64,000 nucleotides of DNA from Nymphaea colorata (GCF_008831285.2 NC_045138.2:39237115-39301114), one strand, 5' to 3'. Numbered from the stretch's first letter, positions 12,969 through 26,465 are shown. Translations and numbers: made by a program. Notes: generated by a model from the letters alone, not told the origin.

Positions 12969-15900
12969 TTGTTGCGACAGGGTTGTTGTGTAAATGAATT
13001 AATTCTTATGCCTTACATTCTTACTGTCATAAAAGAGCTTGTTCTTGATCGTTTCTACCAAATCAAACAGTTGGTGTTACGTACTGTTGCTAAAGTGAAC
13101 GTGCCTTTGAGACCATGGTGGTAGTGATTGCAGAGAGGTTGTGTAATTATCCTTTCAAAGTTTTTTTTTTTTTTTTGTTACTTTTGGGAAAATATAGTTT
13201 CTATCTTCGGGGTTCCGAACTTAAAATGTCATTCTTTAATGGGTTTACTTTTATGCGGCATGCTTGTCAAGAACCAATAAATAAGTCAAAAAATGTTAAT
13301 GACTATCAAATTTGTGATAAAACCTTACTCACATCCAATCGAACCAATACCGTCCACTGGCTGCCCATGTTTCTTGTTACTGTATCATATCCTTATATAG
13401 TCAGAATTTCACTTTGAAAATCATGTTCGGTTATTAAGTTTGATTACGCAGTTGAGCATAATCTTTTCTTATTCTGGCAAACACCTGTTGAGGGATAGGC
13501 CCTATACCAATTTATTGACCCAAAAATGAATACGTACAGACAAAAATCAAAACCCCTACTTGAGAACAGAAAAGAAAGGAAATGATTTAATTTTGATTAC
13601 AGTAATGTGCTTCCTTTCATGTTCTTCCCCATCGTTTCTTCTTGATGAGGGTACACGGTCACTTCCCCTTATTTCCCTTCGTTTTGGTCCAAATCTTTGC
13701 ATCTCCTTATGAACCCCAATACTTCAAAGGTTTGCTTTTGTAGAACTATAACATTTGCCCTAAAAGAAAAATTGACTGATGTCTCTCCAGTAAACTTAGA
13801 AGGGAAAAAGTCGAAGGAATGTAAAGATGAACATTGCGTCCTTTCAAATGTGTAATGGCAATACGTGACTAGAGGGATTCGTGGGTATATAACTTAAGCT
13901 ACAATTCCATACAGTATAGCTCTGGTCTTTCAATGAAGCAGCGGTGGTCGTGTTCCTCGATCACCAGTTGATCAAGAGCTCGAACCGTGGACCTGCAATC
14001 TCCATTAAAGGAGATATGGTCCCTCTACATGCCAATTCCTTACACTGAGGATTTCTAAGGCGATCAGTTTTTGTATTCCATTGTGTAACCGATAATTCCT
14101 TTTCTTTACACAGCTAAATAAACACAATTTTTTGTATTTCATTTCCTTTTTATCCAAACAGACCTTTTAAATAGTTTCTTTCCTTTCCTTTCTTTTCCCT
14201 CCCCATTAGTTTTTCCTCTCTCTATTTTCCTTTCCCTTCTATCTATTAAAACTTTCTTTTCCATACATGCAAACATTGTTCTGAGGACCCCATCCCTTAA
14301 TATCCAGATTGATCAAGTTTACAAGTAAAACTGCACATACCTGTAGGAAAGTTGCCATTTGAACAACTTCATACCTACTCCAGCTCTGATTATTCCACTG
14401 TTGAAGTGCTAACGGGGTGGATAAATCTCTTCCATGGGTCTCAGGAATAGCTTGAGTGCATTTGATTTCTTTCCCTTACCTTTGCACATCCATATCCGTC
14501 TACAAATACTGCTCAGTGCTCAGTGCTCTTGGGTAGTAGTTCCACACCCACCATCTCTCATTTTCTGTTATTACTGCTTGTGGGTTGTGTCTGCACACAC
14601 TGCTACACTTCCATATGCACCGTATGACCAGATGAAATGTGACCTTCCAGCATTTTCGAAGAATCGCTTCTGTTTCACCATCTGCAGCGCCCCTGTTTTA
14701 ATTATTCTTGGCGAATGTTGTCAAACAAAAACTACTCTTACTTTCCTGATTGTCTCTCTATTAGTTGGTTTATCATGGTTGCCTAATGACGTAATGGCTA
14801 GCGAGGCATCCCAGTATGGGAAACGGGTGAAGATAGGGAAGGATAGCGAAGCACTGTAATGAGAAAGAAGACTGCGAATGCCCACGCTTCTGATTACTCG
14901 GATTTGGATTTTAATTCAGAGATAACCAATCGTATGGATGTTGGATGTAAGAAAAAATTTAACTTACCCCAAATCGAAGCTCATATTTGCTACATAATAA
15001 ATGAGTCTCAAACTCGTAACATACCTTTTGAATGTAAATAAAAAACAAGCATTGCCAACACATCATCTTTGTCAAGATTTCAAATAAACGACCAAAAAGC
15101 AAATTATAGTAGACGGTAACTGGTCACAAATTGGAAAATTAATTAGCACAATATCTATTGCAAATCTACATAGAACTTTGGAAACAAAGACATGTTTCAG
15201 GTAATTTAAGTACCAACCTCAGCACTTTAGCCTGACCAGTCTCGGACACCTTCTCATTTATGTAAATGCTTCTGCACTTTTGCTTCTCATCCTTCTTCAC
15301 AGGGAAGAAGAAGAAGAAGAGCAAGATATCTATACTGGTGGGCTTCATAAGCCATGCCAGGCAACAATTTTATAGCCTGTCAGCAATTGCTTCCCGAGTA
15401 TCCTCACTTTTTCACTACAAAATAACTGGAAGATACTTATGTTTTTTTCTTCTTCTTTTTTTTTTTCCCTGGTCGTCGGTCACATTGAATAAAGTAGAAT
15501 ATGGAAAAGAAAATTGGGAGATTAGAAGACCAAAACGAGAACTTACTTCCTCTGAACTCTTGAACTGAGAGAGAGAAAGACAGGTGAATTGAGCTCCTCA
15601 ATAAAGAAATGGGGCAACCTTAATCCAAAACATTATGTAAGGATTTTTTTTTTTTGTTTGGGGTAAAAAGATCTTTGGCTATGCAATTTATATTCAGGAT
15701 GTACAAATAAGAAGTTGTGATTGTTCAGTGTGCAATTTAGACGTTTCAATTCAACAAAACCCTTCTAATGAGAGAAAGCACTAATTTTTTTATGTAAAAT
15801 GGTAAAAAAATGTCCTTCATAAGCAAGAATTCTTCTCTTGACTGAAGGATGATATTTTCGCACTCAAGAGGGTATTTTTTTTGTTATTTTACATTAAAAA

Positions 15901-16391
15901 TTAATGTTTTCTTTTCCTGAGCAGCTGTTTGAGAATTTCTCCCAAAAAATTGAGCCGTTATTTCTTAACTTTCTAAAGTATTTGCTCAAAAGTTTTTTCT
16001 TTTTGTAACTTTTTGTAGATTCTGCAAGCCCGGAAAAACTCCAGCCATTAACAAAAAAAAGTGTCATATTTTTGGACGCGAAGGACAAGTCCAGTGATGT
16101 CCTACAGCATCCAGGTAAACAGGATTCAAAATCTCAACTGCTCGAGCATATACCATTTTCCATATTCTTTCCTCCACACAACAAGTTCACGTACCATCTT
16201 TCACTTCAGATCTCTCTGCTTACCAGCCGGAAGAACCAATCACATATCCGTCGTTTGCATGGAGACCATATTACACCACTTACAAGGCCTTCAAAGTTGC
16301 CAGTCTTACCTTGAATTTAACTCTTCCAATAAACATCTCAATCAGTTTGCCGAAAGGTCGTAGCATAACTGGACGGTGAGAGCTCAATTGT
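12969..16391. other. Intergenic, no gene recognised
   Basis: Downstream flank of the lipase gene. An open frame of 141 codons at 14434-14859 has no recognisable domain, codon pattern or splice partner and I treat it as chance. Poly-T and poly-pyrimidine tracts (about 13160, 14160-14230, 15440-15470) and (GAA)n-like bits (15303-15322) are the only other structure noted. Confidence 0.45.
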
Positions 16392-16756
16392 CAATTTGAT
16401 TCTCATAAGCATTACTCATTTGGATTGCAAAGGGTGGCAGACGCTACACTCAGGTTAAAGGTAGTAACTGTAAGTTCATTCAGATCCCAATGTATCCTTA
16501 GACTCCAGAAGTAAAGGGGAGGAAAGAACAACTTGATTCAGATAAGCATTACTTATCTAGATTGCAAAAGGTGGCAGTTAAAGGCAGTAACTGTAAGTTG
16601 ATTCAGATCTCAACACATCTCTAGACTCTAGGAGTAAAGGGGAGAAAAAGAACAATTTGATTCCCATAAACATTAATTATCTGGATTAGAAAGGGTGGCA
16701 GACACTCAAGTTAAATTGAGTAACTGTAAGTTCTCCCTACGAGTAGAGGGGAGGAA
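16392..16756. repeat. Three-copy tandem repeat, about 105-137 bp units
   Basis: Units begin at 16392, 16529 and 16653, each with CAA-TTGATT followed by ATAA-CATTA, a GGATT/AGATT-AAAGGTGGCAG-like core, AGTAACTGTAAGTT and a closing GAGTA-AGGGGAG box. Unit length falls from 137 to 124 to about 104 bp through internal deletions. Divergence is moderate, so the array is not recent. No open frame crosses all copies. Confidence 0.85.
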
Positions 16757-19700
16757 TGGAGGCTTCGGCCTCTCACCGGAATGGTGAGGGTCCACTTCCG
16801 TCCACCCGAAATTCTTCACATAAAACAAAATTGCCTAGAAAACATGAACCATAATTTTATCACTTTACATAAAATTACAAAATGCTGAGGCTACGACCCT
16901 CGGCCCTACGGCCTATCCTTCTCGAGAAGACAATGCTTCTTGTTGTCATTAAGCTACAAACTTAACAAGAAGTGTCGTCCTATTCGCAAAAAGGACTCTC
17001 TCAATGAATTCACCAAGTGAAGTTGAAGCTAAGATCAGTTGACCGCGCGTCGATCTATCAAGGTCACCACATAAGAAGCAATTAACCCTACCAGCCAGAA
17101 GCCAAGGTCTGAAAATGACCCCATTAATAATTTCTTGCATGCAAGAGTCAGCAAAAGATCACAGTCAAATATGTGTAAGCAGGCACTAGATTTTACCTTG
17201 TGGGAGGCGAAGATTTTGTTCTATGTGATGAACAAATTAAATCCAAGAAGAAATCGATGTCCATAACTTCATGGCATTGATCAAACTCTAACTTCTCCAT
17301 ATTATGAGACATTCAGTTAATGAATTGAAGAGCAGTAACTGCTGCCATTAACAGCTTGGCCAATGAAAATTTGTCGCTGTAAACTCCATGTAATTAATTC
17401 TAGAAGTCTCAAGTAGGTGAAGTCATGCGGGCTCCCGCAAAGACAGAGGAGCCTTTCTGAATTAATCAAAGAAAGCAATCTGCCCTTCACAGGAGGCAAG
17501 TGTAGACTCTGTAGGTAATTGCCTAGACAGACACCAAAAAAAAAGAAGGAGCTTATTTTTATATTGATATTTCAATGTAATTTTCTTTATATATGTATAA
17601 GTGTCCCTTAAAAATTTAAAATTGTATAACTAGTGCCCTTTAACCATAATTTTCTGGCTCGGCCTCTGGTCCTCCGGAATCCTTATGGTCGCTTGGATTA
17701 GTTTCCAAGGGATCTGAATCCACACATCATTGAAAACCACATTTTTTTGGAGAATCTTTAATTTGCAGCAGATCCATGAGGCATCTATATAATGTACAAA
17801 CTGGATGGCTTTGGCCTACATTCTGAACCATGTCGAACCCAGACAAAGCCTAGGCTGGCTAAGCAGAGAGGTCAATTATTAAGTAGCTAGATTGGGCACA
17901 TGGAGGATCACTGGTATGCTTGTTTGGCAGTATATACCAGATAATGATCCAACCTGGTTAGCTTGTGAATTTTCGCAATGCAAAAGACAAGACATGACTT
18001 AGATACCTCCTTTTTCTGCACACTTCCGTTCACATTTGAAATATGAAAAGTTTTTTGGGTGAGCAGGAACTAAGGACAAGAAAATTTCCAAGAACGCTTC
18101 AATAACCATTTTTATTTGGTCTATCATAGTTGGGATTCATTTTGGCGTCTTTAACTTGTCAACATTTGCAAGTTGCAACACAAAATATTAAATACACAAT
18201 ACACACACACTCTCTCTCTCTACCCACCTTCTGTCTAACTAGTTTAAGTTTTTAACAAATTTCTTTGGTAAAAGTTGTCTACCATTCATTAAAGTATCAT
18301 AATTTTTTTAGTATATTTTTCTAAAGAATTATATGTCAACGAAATTACATTCAAAATATGTTTTCAGATATTGAACTACTGAGCTCCTTCAAGCTTTGGT
18401 CGCTTACTTTTGAAAAGACTAGTATAGATTTGAGAAGCCGACATTTAGAACACTGTTGGCTTGTGTTTGTTTGCTTGCGATTTGAGATTAAAGATAATTT
18501 CAGATCATTGAGGATTTCAGGTCTGACCACCCGGGTTCTACAATCGAATGTAGATTTGAAATGTATAATTAGTTAAATACCTTGTTTCTTTAAACCATGG
18601 GCTTCATAAAGTGCGGATTTCAGATCAACCTTAGATTGGCAGGATACATGTTAAGAATTTCCCACATGTAATTCAATCACCATTTTTTTCCTTTTTTTCT
18701 TTTCTCATATACATTTACAACTCTCATGAAGTACTGATTTCAGATCAACATTGTCTTTTTTTTTTAAAGAAGAGTTTATGAAACATAGAGTCCAGAACAT
18801 TAGAGGCAAGGAGAATAGAGTCTACAAGAGTGTTGTGATCGCACCATTTACAGTGCATGAGAAGAGTAGCACACCATAATCAAACCAACGATACGTCTTT
18901 TATTTATAAAACCGTCTGCCGAACCAGCTATGCTATGTTTTTTTTAAGGCAAATAAAGGTGATTTGCCATTTTCACGTGCCTCATGAACTGTGTAAAAAG
19001 AATGTGCAATATCAGATTTCTGGCCTAATAGATTGTTTGATTTGACACTCTGTCATGGTACTTTACTCGATGGACCTTATCTTGGTTTTCCTTTTTCCAG
19101 GCAGGCATGCATAATAAGCAGCGTAAGCGTGTGAAGTTTCTTTTTCTTATTACCAAACAAAACAAGTTTTTCTTTCTCTTAATCACTAAACGAACAATGA
19201 CAACCAAATTCACATCAGATACAGATATCCAGGACACCCTAATTGAGTTGAGATATTTACGAAGAGGCATTTGGCAACACTGTCAAAGATATTTTACCCC
19301 CTTCTACTTCTTCAAATCAAACATGATAAAAATTTACCGAGTTACATCCTGAAAACCAAAAGCAATCTTCAGGAACATAAATTCAGTTCTATATCTACAA
19401 AAAAAGTTCCTCTCTAGAAGGATACTGTGCTACGCAGATGCCCCCTAATCCCCTATGTAATTCATATCTATATGATGATCTAATCCGGGCAGATTATTGG
19501 TACTTAGAGCGAATTCTGCCGGAAAATCACGACATTCGAATGTGGTTAATTTGCAAAAAATAAGCCAGCATTGTATCATAAACCTGGTGGCTCATCAATC
19601 AACAAACTAATTGTAGACGAGATATAATAGGCAAGCTAAGCAACACCTAATCTCCTGATGAACAGCCAATTTATTTTCCAACATGAATAATGCAAAGAAT

Positions 19701-20150
19701 GCTTCACCTACTTCCCCAAATAGAGAGGCATACCATATGGTCCACATCGATATAAACCCAACATCAGTCCAAAACACAAGGGTCCTTTTCATGTCCTTTC
19801 CTTTTTGTGGATGGCCCATCTCATCAAACAGGAGCTCGAGGAAGGGGCGCCCCTTGTGCTTCACCATGAGTCAGGTTCTCATGTAAGCCAAAATAGCTTT
19901 ATAAGCAAGCAACCCTCTCCTTTTAATTTTTCCAGCTTTTCCCTTTTCCTCCAAGCAATACATGTTGGTGGGTAGTAAGAATGATGAATAAAGAAAAAAG
20001 GAGATAAGCCAAGTGGTTTTTGTAGCTTACCCTTTCTTTATCCCTTCTCTTTGTTGATTAAGAGTCCCCACCAAAGCTAGTTTCATTAGGCAATAACAGA
20101 AACTGAGTTGCACTAACATAGGGCTGCATAGTCCTTCTTCACCATCCCAT

Positions 20151-20186
<36 letters not shown>

Positions 20187-22724
20187 GAATGTTGGGTAGT
20201 TATTTGTGTAAAGAGGACAAAAGAGAACAGGGGTTTTACTTCTTGCAGGGTTCATTTTTCCCAAAAGAAAAAAATTCCAAGGAATTTTTCTCATGATACT
20301 TTCTCTGAGAATATTCTGAACTGGGAATCCCTTAAGGTCCATTTGCTGACCAATCCCGTGATCTCTGATGCTATACGTGTTTGCTTGCCATTGGTCGAAC
20401 GGCTTGGCATTATCTTCATTTTCAAAAGCAGGAGTGACCTCTCTCTCTCTCTCTCTCTCCACAGCTTATCTGCAAAAGTTCCCCAAATCTAAAAAAAAAA
20501 AAAGAACAGCTTGTAAATGTCACCAATCCAAAAAGAGATGGGGAAGATATGTGTTCCCTGTTGTCAGGCTAAAGGCACTAGCTTCTTAGACCAATGAAAC
20601 TTGAGTATGTTTGTTCTTGGAACACATATTCTTAACACGGCTAGCTGTCTTAAGAAAACTATTTCTTTGGTATCGAAACTATTTTCCGACAAGCAAACAA
20701 TGAATATATTCAATACAACGTCTTTTAAAACAAAAGCATGATGTTCTTGTGATATATGTTGCAATAACAAGCTTTAAAAACACAATGTTCTTCTTTACCA
20801 AACACCCTCATAGAGAATTCCATTTAATTTGATTGGATCAAGCTAGATCATTTAAGAGGACATTCCAACTGGACGCCTTCGTCCATTATGCAGTGAACCC
20901 ACGCAAACATGAGACAGTTAATGACGTAATTAAGTAAGAGTAGATCTCAATGCCCTACAACTAGGTCAAGGATGGGTTATCTACTCCGACTTTTTATCCA
21001 AGTACAATGAGCCTCAAACAGGTTAATCTTATATCTACTTCTATCAATGAATATGAACGGATTCATGATGGACGTATTGCTAATTGGAAAGTGAACCGAT
21101 GACGTTTGTTGGGAGCAGTTAATTGTCCTGGGTTCATTTATTTCTCGGTTCTATTGCCCCAGTGTATCCTATTCTTCTGTTATATTTTCCAGGAAGTGAA
21201 GAAAATGAAGCATGATGTTGGCCCTGGAAAATTGCGCAGAGAGCTGTTGTCCTTGATCACTAAAATGTTTTCTGAACTTGGGTGTTTGCTTATATGAGGT
21301 AAAACCATGATTTCTTCCACCCTGCAGATGAACTTTCACATAAACGTGGTCTTGTTTCTGCATTCTCTGTTTTTGCTTGCCTGTGCCATGTCGATTGCTG
21401 TCCTTGTCTCTTGCTCCCACCAAACAATCCTTCGCCTACCTTTCTGTTTGTTTCTTGCGAGCAAATTAAATCTTAGTGCAGAGTAAAAATCTTGAAGATT
21501 TGGAACAGAAGCATTGTAGTTCTTTTGGAAATCTGGGTCTTTCAAGAAAAAAAGTTGAGCAGAATCCAAAGAAAATTACAGGAGTGCTGATCAAAGAGGC
21601 ATGAATATGATGCTTTCAGGAAAATGAAGTCGAAAGATCAATCTTTTCTAATTTTAATATATTTTGCCTTGAGAAGATGGACTAAATCAGCACCCTGTCC
21701 CTTTTCCATCAAACCCAGCAGTTTCTTGCCACCTCCCCAAGCAGCAAAAGAATCTAATGGCGACTTCAAAAAGGGTTTCCACCCGTATGAAGCACAACAG
21801 AAGTAGCAGAAAACAATCATGCCGGTTCTCATTTTGCACGCTAGAGGAAATTCATTGAAGACTGTACAAAGAACACGCCTGATCTTTAAGAGCAATGAAA
21901 ACGTTCATCGATTAAAATAAGCAGTTAAATGGAGGGAAAAAAAAATCAAGCTTAAACAAGTTTCTGTAGTACAACCAAAAGTCAGCTGTGTTCTTATAAG
22001 TTGTTGTTTTATCGAAAATTTCTGTGGGGTCATGAAAAGGTTACATCTTGTAAGGTGAGATGTACATGGGACAGATAAGAAGCTCATCCCCTCATAAATT
22101 TAGCGAGGGCAGTACATGTTGATTTAATTGTGGAATTTAGTTCTACAACTGGTGAAATTTATTGTGGTTTCCGCCATTATGTTGCTTACAGGCTGGTGAA
22201 TGCAATTTGATCTGCTAAGTGTCTTAGGATTTTTTTGAGTTAGTCTCTCTTATCCTAAAATTTCTGGCTTGCACCTTATCAAGCATTATAAGCAAGGTTT
22301 TATAGTAAAAAACCTATATATAAAATGGTTCTTTGACTAATAATAATTCTCCTAAGTTGGTATTATACTTTCATTATTGGACTTCATAACCCTAATCTGA
22401 AACACTAATGAAGGCTATAATATATGCTTTTATTCGTCCATGTCTTTCCATGCTTGGGTGGTCAAGATCATCAACAGTACTCCTATTTTTATAAGAGTGG
22501 TGCACCATGCTCTTAAGAACCCACTCAATTTAAATGTACCAAAGTTTGCTGGTATTTATCTTTGTCTTAAAGTTGCACAAGTGATTGATAAAGACATAAA
22601 CTAAACCTTTTAATCGGCTTCATGCTGATTTTGGTGATCTTAGCGCCTTGAATAAATAATTTACTACCAAGTGAGCATAGTTGCAGGCTTAATCATTATC
22701 TGGCTAATCTCATTTAAATAAATA
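16757..22724. other. Intergenic, no gene recognised
   Basis: Mostly AT-rich with scattered short frames that I judge to be chance. It contains (CT)n tracts near 20153-20186 and 20440-20459. Around 18460-18760 there are repeated GATTTCAGATCA words and a left end (GGCTTGTGTTTGTTTG, about 18459) resembling the MITE family described at 22725 and 23450, suggesting a third, degenerate copy whose right end I could not place. Confidence 0.4.
20153..20186. repeat. (CT)n microsatellite
   Basis: A CT run of about 17 units. A second, shorter CT run lies near 20440-20459. Confidence 0.9.
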
Positions 22725-22908
22725 AGGTTGTGTTTGTTTCACCCCAGATTTGAGATCCAAGCTTTTATGAGATCCCTAGAATCTCAAATCTATGGATTTA
22801 ATTTTAGACCTCCTTCAAATCCATGTTATTGAGATCTTTTGAGGATCTCTCAAAATACACATTTTAATTGCATCCTGAATTTAAGATCTGAGCCTATCAA
22901 ACACAACA
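22725..22908. mobile_element. MITE copy A (about 184 bp)
   Basis: The left end reads AGGTTGTGTTTGTTT and the right end ATCAAACACAAC, which is its inverse complement over about 11-13 bases. The interior is AT-rich and rich in AGATCT/GATCTC words. No coding capacity. A second copy of the same family lies at 23450-23612. Target duplications could not be fixed with confidence, so the superfamily (hAT or PIF/Harbinger type) is open. Confidence 0.6.
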
Positions 22909-23449
22909 TAAAGAAATGTAGAAAAGAATGCCAGAGTTTTCTTTGTCCTTTATGCAAACAAGCAACTAAACTAACCAAATCTTTCGCACAGATTCTTATA
23001 GTACACTTCGTCAAAGCCAAGCAAATACTCTCCAATGGAATATAACAAAAAAAGTCATAAGAATATGCGAGGAAACAGTCATAAAGCGGTTCAACGAAGC
23101 ATCGTTGTCGTTATTTCCAGATGATATGATTCCTCCATAACATATCGAGTTTTTAAATACTTCACAGTTTCATGAACCAAATAGAAGGAAGCTTATTCTC
23201 CTATTCATTTTTTTAACGCCATTCACATTTGGATGGCACCTAAACAAGGGCATTTTAGAGCCAAAATAATGTTCAAGTTTGGGCTGTGAAAAACTCGTCT
23301 TGTCAAAGCGGTATCTTCAAATGAAAGCTAATAAACCAAATTTGAACAAAGCATGGTTTTATGATATTTTTTAGGGTGTCATCAAACGCTATATTAAGTT
23401 TTTTAAAGCTTAGTTATGGTTGGTGGTGTAATTGAATCCTAGACTATTT

Positions 23450-23612
23450 GGTTGTGTTTGTTTTACTGCAGATTTAAGGTTTGAAACTCCCTCGCCCCAA
23501 TCTAAAACATGTTGCATAGATTTAAAATCTATTGTTTCAACTGAACATATTCGAAAACACACTTTTTTTTATGCAACTGATGATATAAGATCCGAGGCTA
23601 TCAAACATAACC
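23450..23612. mobile_element. MITE copy B (about 163 bp)
   Basis: Same ends as copy A (GGTTGTGTTTGTTTTA on the left; GGCTATCAAACATAACC on the right), with a shared subterminal block TAAGATC-GAGGCTATCAAACA and a central CACACTTTT-like block. The interior otherwise diverges and carries a deletion relative to copy A. It lies only about 540 bp from copy A, so local hopping or an ancestral tandem is possible. Confidence 0.6.
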
Positions 23613-25023
23613 TTAAAAGTCATATCCAGTTTTCTAAAACTTCACAAGAAATTTCTTTTCTTTTGAAAAAAAAAAAAAAACTTTTCAAACCCGATGTCTT
23701 CTAACACACCAAACACCATTTAAAGTGTGTTTGGGTTTATTTTGCCTTTAAAATGAAGTGAATAACATGTACCCTTCCCAATTTTTTCACATAATAAGTT
23801 AGTCTTAGACCAAATATGTAAACTACCCTCAAGGGAAATAAGGTTCACATCTACGGGGGTTGGGGTTCGAGGTTCGAATCCTATGACCTTCATTACGTTT
23901 TGACGTGTTATTCATTTGAACTGCCAACATTGGTAACTGTAAATAGAAACAAGCTAGAACCTCGAAGGTAGAAAGGTATGACTTTAAATATTTTACATCC
24001 AAAATTATTCCCCCCCCCCAAATAAACATTAAAATAAAAAAAAAAACTAAGTTTCTAAAACAGATTGAAATACCAAAATTTAAGTAATATCTAGCTATGA
24101 TGAAATGGCTTTTTCTGTAAAGTGCCATCCACTACCTTGATTCCTCTAATCAAAGGCCCCGACTGGGATTGGGTGGCGACGTACATGGCAGTGCAGCAAG
24201 CACCCGCCGGTGAGTTCGTGAACCCACAATAAAAGGCATGGACGGGACTACTGCCACCGTCATCGTCCTTTCGGAATCTACCGGCCCTGGGGAGATGGTC
24301 CGTTCCACCCTCTCTCCCTCATGAACCTGTCCGGACCGTCGACCCGTCCGGTCCACCGAATCATATATACTTAATTGTGACCCTGGGCAGCACGCAGATT
24401 TGCAGTACATTAAAACAGACATAGGCTTGGACGCATACATTCATGCATGCGTAACATATATTTCAAATCCTTCGTCTGTTAAAATTATTCCGTTGTCCTT
24501 TTGTTTGTCTTCTTGTGATCAAGAGGTTTCTCGTCGTCTTTTTGCTGTGAAACACTGTTGTACATAAATATCTTCACTGTGTCTTGAAAAGCCTTCTATA
24601 AATGTTGTGTTAATGGGGGCGTGTAGGGCAGATGTATTTAACAATATACAGTTGAAGTTGCTTTAGAACGTACGATAGTATGTGCTCTTCGGTGGACAGA
24701 GACATAAAAACTCAAAAATTTAAAGTAATTCCTAGAATTAGTTGGCACTAATTAATTAGTTTCTGAAAGCACCAATGCTACTTAACGTGGACTAGTTATT
24801 TAAATTAGTTGTTGCAAACCCAATTTATAGGCTGCTTTTTCTATGTCTAAGAACTTTGGTTGTTCATGAGTTTCTTGAGGAGTACCCAGTTATCTATTTT
24901 GAATGATCTTTTTTTTTTTTTTGTCGTTCTATTGCTTTATTCTACTTAAGATGAAAGACAGTAATTAAAAAAAATCTTAGAAATAATTGAAAATATCAAT
25001 ATATAAATTGAAATTGTCCACAC
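23613..25023. other. Intergenic with an isolated GC-rich block
   Basis: Immediately right of MITE B, 23708-23737 forms a small hairpin (CAAACAC / GTGTGTTTG). A GC-rich block at about 24155-24355, ending in the palindrome-rich CGGACCGTCGACCCGTCCGGTCC, stands out from AT-rich flanks and opens frames on the minus strand without known similarity. A T-run lies at 24910-24922. Confidence 0.35.
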
Positions 25024-25158
25024 AAGCTCACATGTGGTTCCGCCATTGCCACATTAACTATCATTATACTCAATTAGGTGGTAGCACCCAAGCCCACATG
25101 TGATTCCACTCCACGGCTACCGCATTGACTATCATCCTTCTCAATTAGGTGGTAGCTT
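25024..25158. repeat. Tandem duplication, two units of about 65-70 bp
   Basis: Units 25024-25088 and 25089-25158 share CAAGC-CACATGTG-TTCC, GCATTGACTATCAT or its variant, and CAATTAGGTGGTAGC. They differ at about one base in six and by a short insertion. Non-coding; each unit carries the CACATGTG palindrome. Confidence 0.8.
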
Positions 25159-26239
25159 TGATTGTCATACGGTATGTAAACCAATCTTTATACATATATG
25201 AGAAATTGGTAAAGTACACGACTCTTAAGTGCAAGTCCTACAAGGAATGAATCATCTTAGTCATTGGTACGAGAGAAAATCAAGAAGAAAAAGTTGTTAA
25301 CTAATACTATATGACTAAAATATTATATGTTCTTTTTTTCCTTGATTGTTTTCTTAGCATTCCATCTTGAAAAGATCAACGACCACGACCAGGACAATTC
25401 CTTACGAGTCTTATACCTAACAGTCACATACCTATCAATTTTACAAACATATAGGAATTTTAATATGCATCGCTGCAAGCTATTTTCAAATGGTTAAAAA
25501 TTAAAAATTTATTGTTAACATGCAAAACATTAGCAACAGTTTTTAATGCAGCAATTATTGGTGGTTCTTTTGAAGGCGAGCACATATATATATATATATA
25601 TTGTGATCTTGTCAAGTTTTGGGAGTTATATTACATTGCTTACAACTTTGGACTTGTGTTACTTTTTTACCTGTCGCTGTGGGATTGGTTGAAATAACAA
25701 TTCCTGGTTCCAGTGCCATAAGATGTAAGTGAGGCGTGATTGCAATGGCCGAGAGTTTGGGTCGCGACAAGAATGGCACAGTGAAGATAGGCGTCGTACT
25801 GCCTAGAGTTCAGCGACAAAACGAACCTCCCTTTAGGCAATTGTATGCTACTTTATCGTTACTTATTATTATATTGTAGTTACTATTATTATCATTATTG
25901 TTGTTGGAGTGCGAAGGTTTCGGATGGCTATGGAGCTTGATGTGATTCTCAACTAGGTTAGCTTATCATGGTGGGTGGCCGGCAACTTTTTTGAAAACTT
26001 GAGCGGAATTTTTCCGTGAACTTATTCTCTTTTTTTCCCTTGAAGATGCCTTCTTTGTAATTTGTTTCTAAGTGCAATGGATTTTTTACAAGCGCCAGTT
26101 TTGACTGGTAATGGTTTGCTTGCTTTTAATAGGATCGGGTGAGCATAAAGTTAACAATCTACCGCTCAAAAAAGGCTTAAAAGAGTGGCTATTCCCCCTA
26201 CCTCTAGGTTCTATAATGTGTCGGCACTTGGCTATCAAA

Positions 26240-26341
26240 TAGAGTGTCACGCTGCCACCTTTTATAGTTTAGAATGGTAGTACCCACAGAAATTGAATAG
26301 GCACCCGACGACTTGCCGACCAACTATGCTATACCCTTTAA
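26240..26341 (-). mobile_element. tRNA-derived SINE-like head
   Basis: On the minus strand the region begins GGTATAGCATAGTTGGT (A-box like, 26319-26331) and about 35 bases later has CTATTCAATTTC (degenerate B-box like, 26289-26300), followed by CTATAAAAGGTGGCA. The spacing and order match the internal RNA polymerase III promoter of tRNA-derived SINEs rather than a true tRNA, since no cloverleaf can be closed. The downstream end is not defined. Confidence 0.4.
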
Positions 26342-26430
26342 GACACATTTTCTCAATGCGTTTGCTTTACTAGATCTTGACCGAAAAACAAGATTAGTGA
26401 TGACTTCCTCCCTCCCGAATAGCAATATAG

Positions 26431-26432
<2 letters not shown>

Positions 26433-26465
<33 letters not shown>
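26433..26465. repeat. (CT)n microsatellite
   Basis: Uninterrupted CT run of about 33 bp followed by an A-rich stretch. Confidence 0.95.

Noticed and set aside
14434-14859. 141-codon + strand frame
   Set aside because: No domain, no splice partners and no family resemblance; its hydrophobic stretches come from T-rich sequence.
23855-23900. tRNA-like B box (GAGGTTCGAATCCTATG)
   Set aside because: No A box at proper spacing upstream and no cloverleaf can be drawn; probably repeat sequence or chance.
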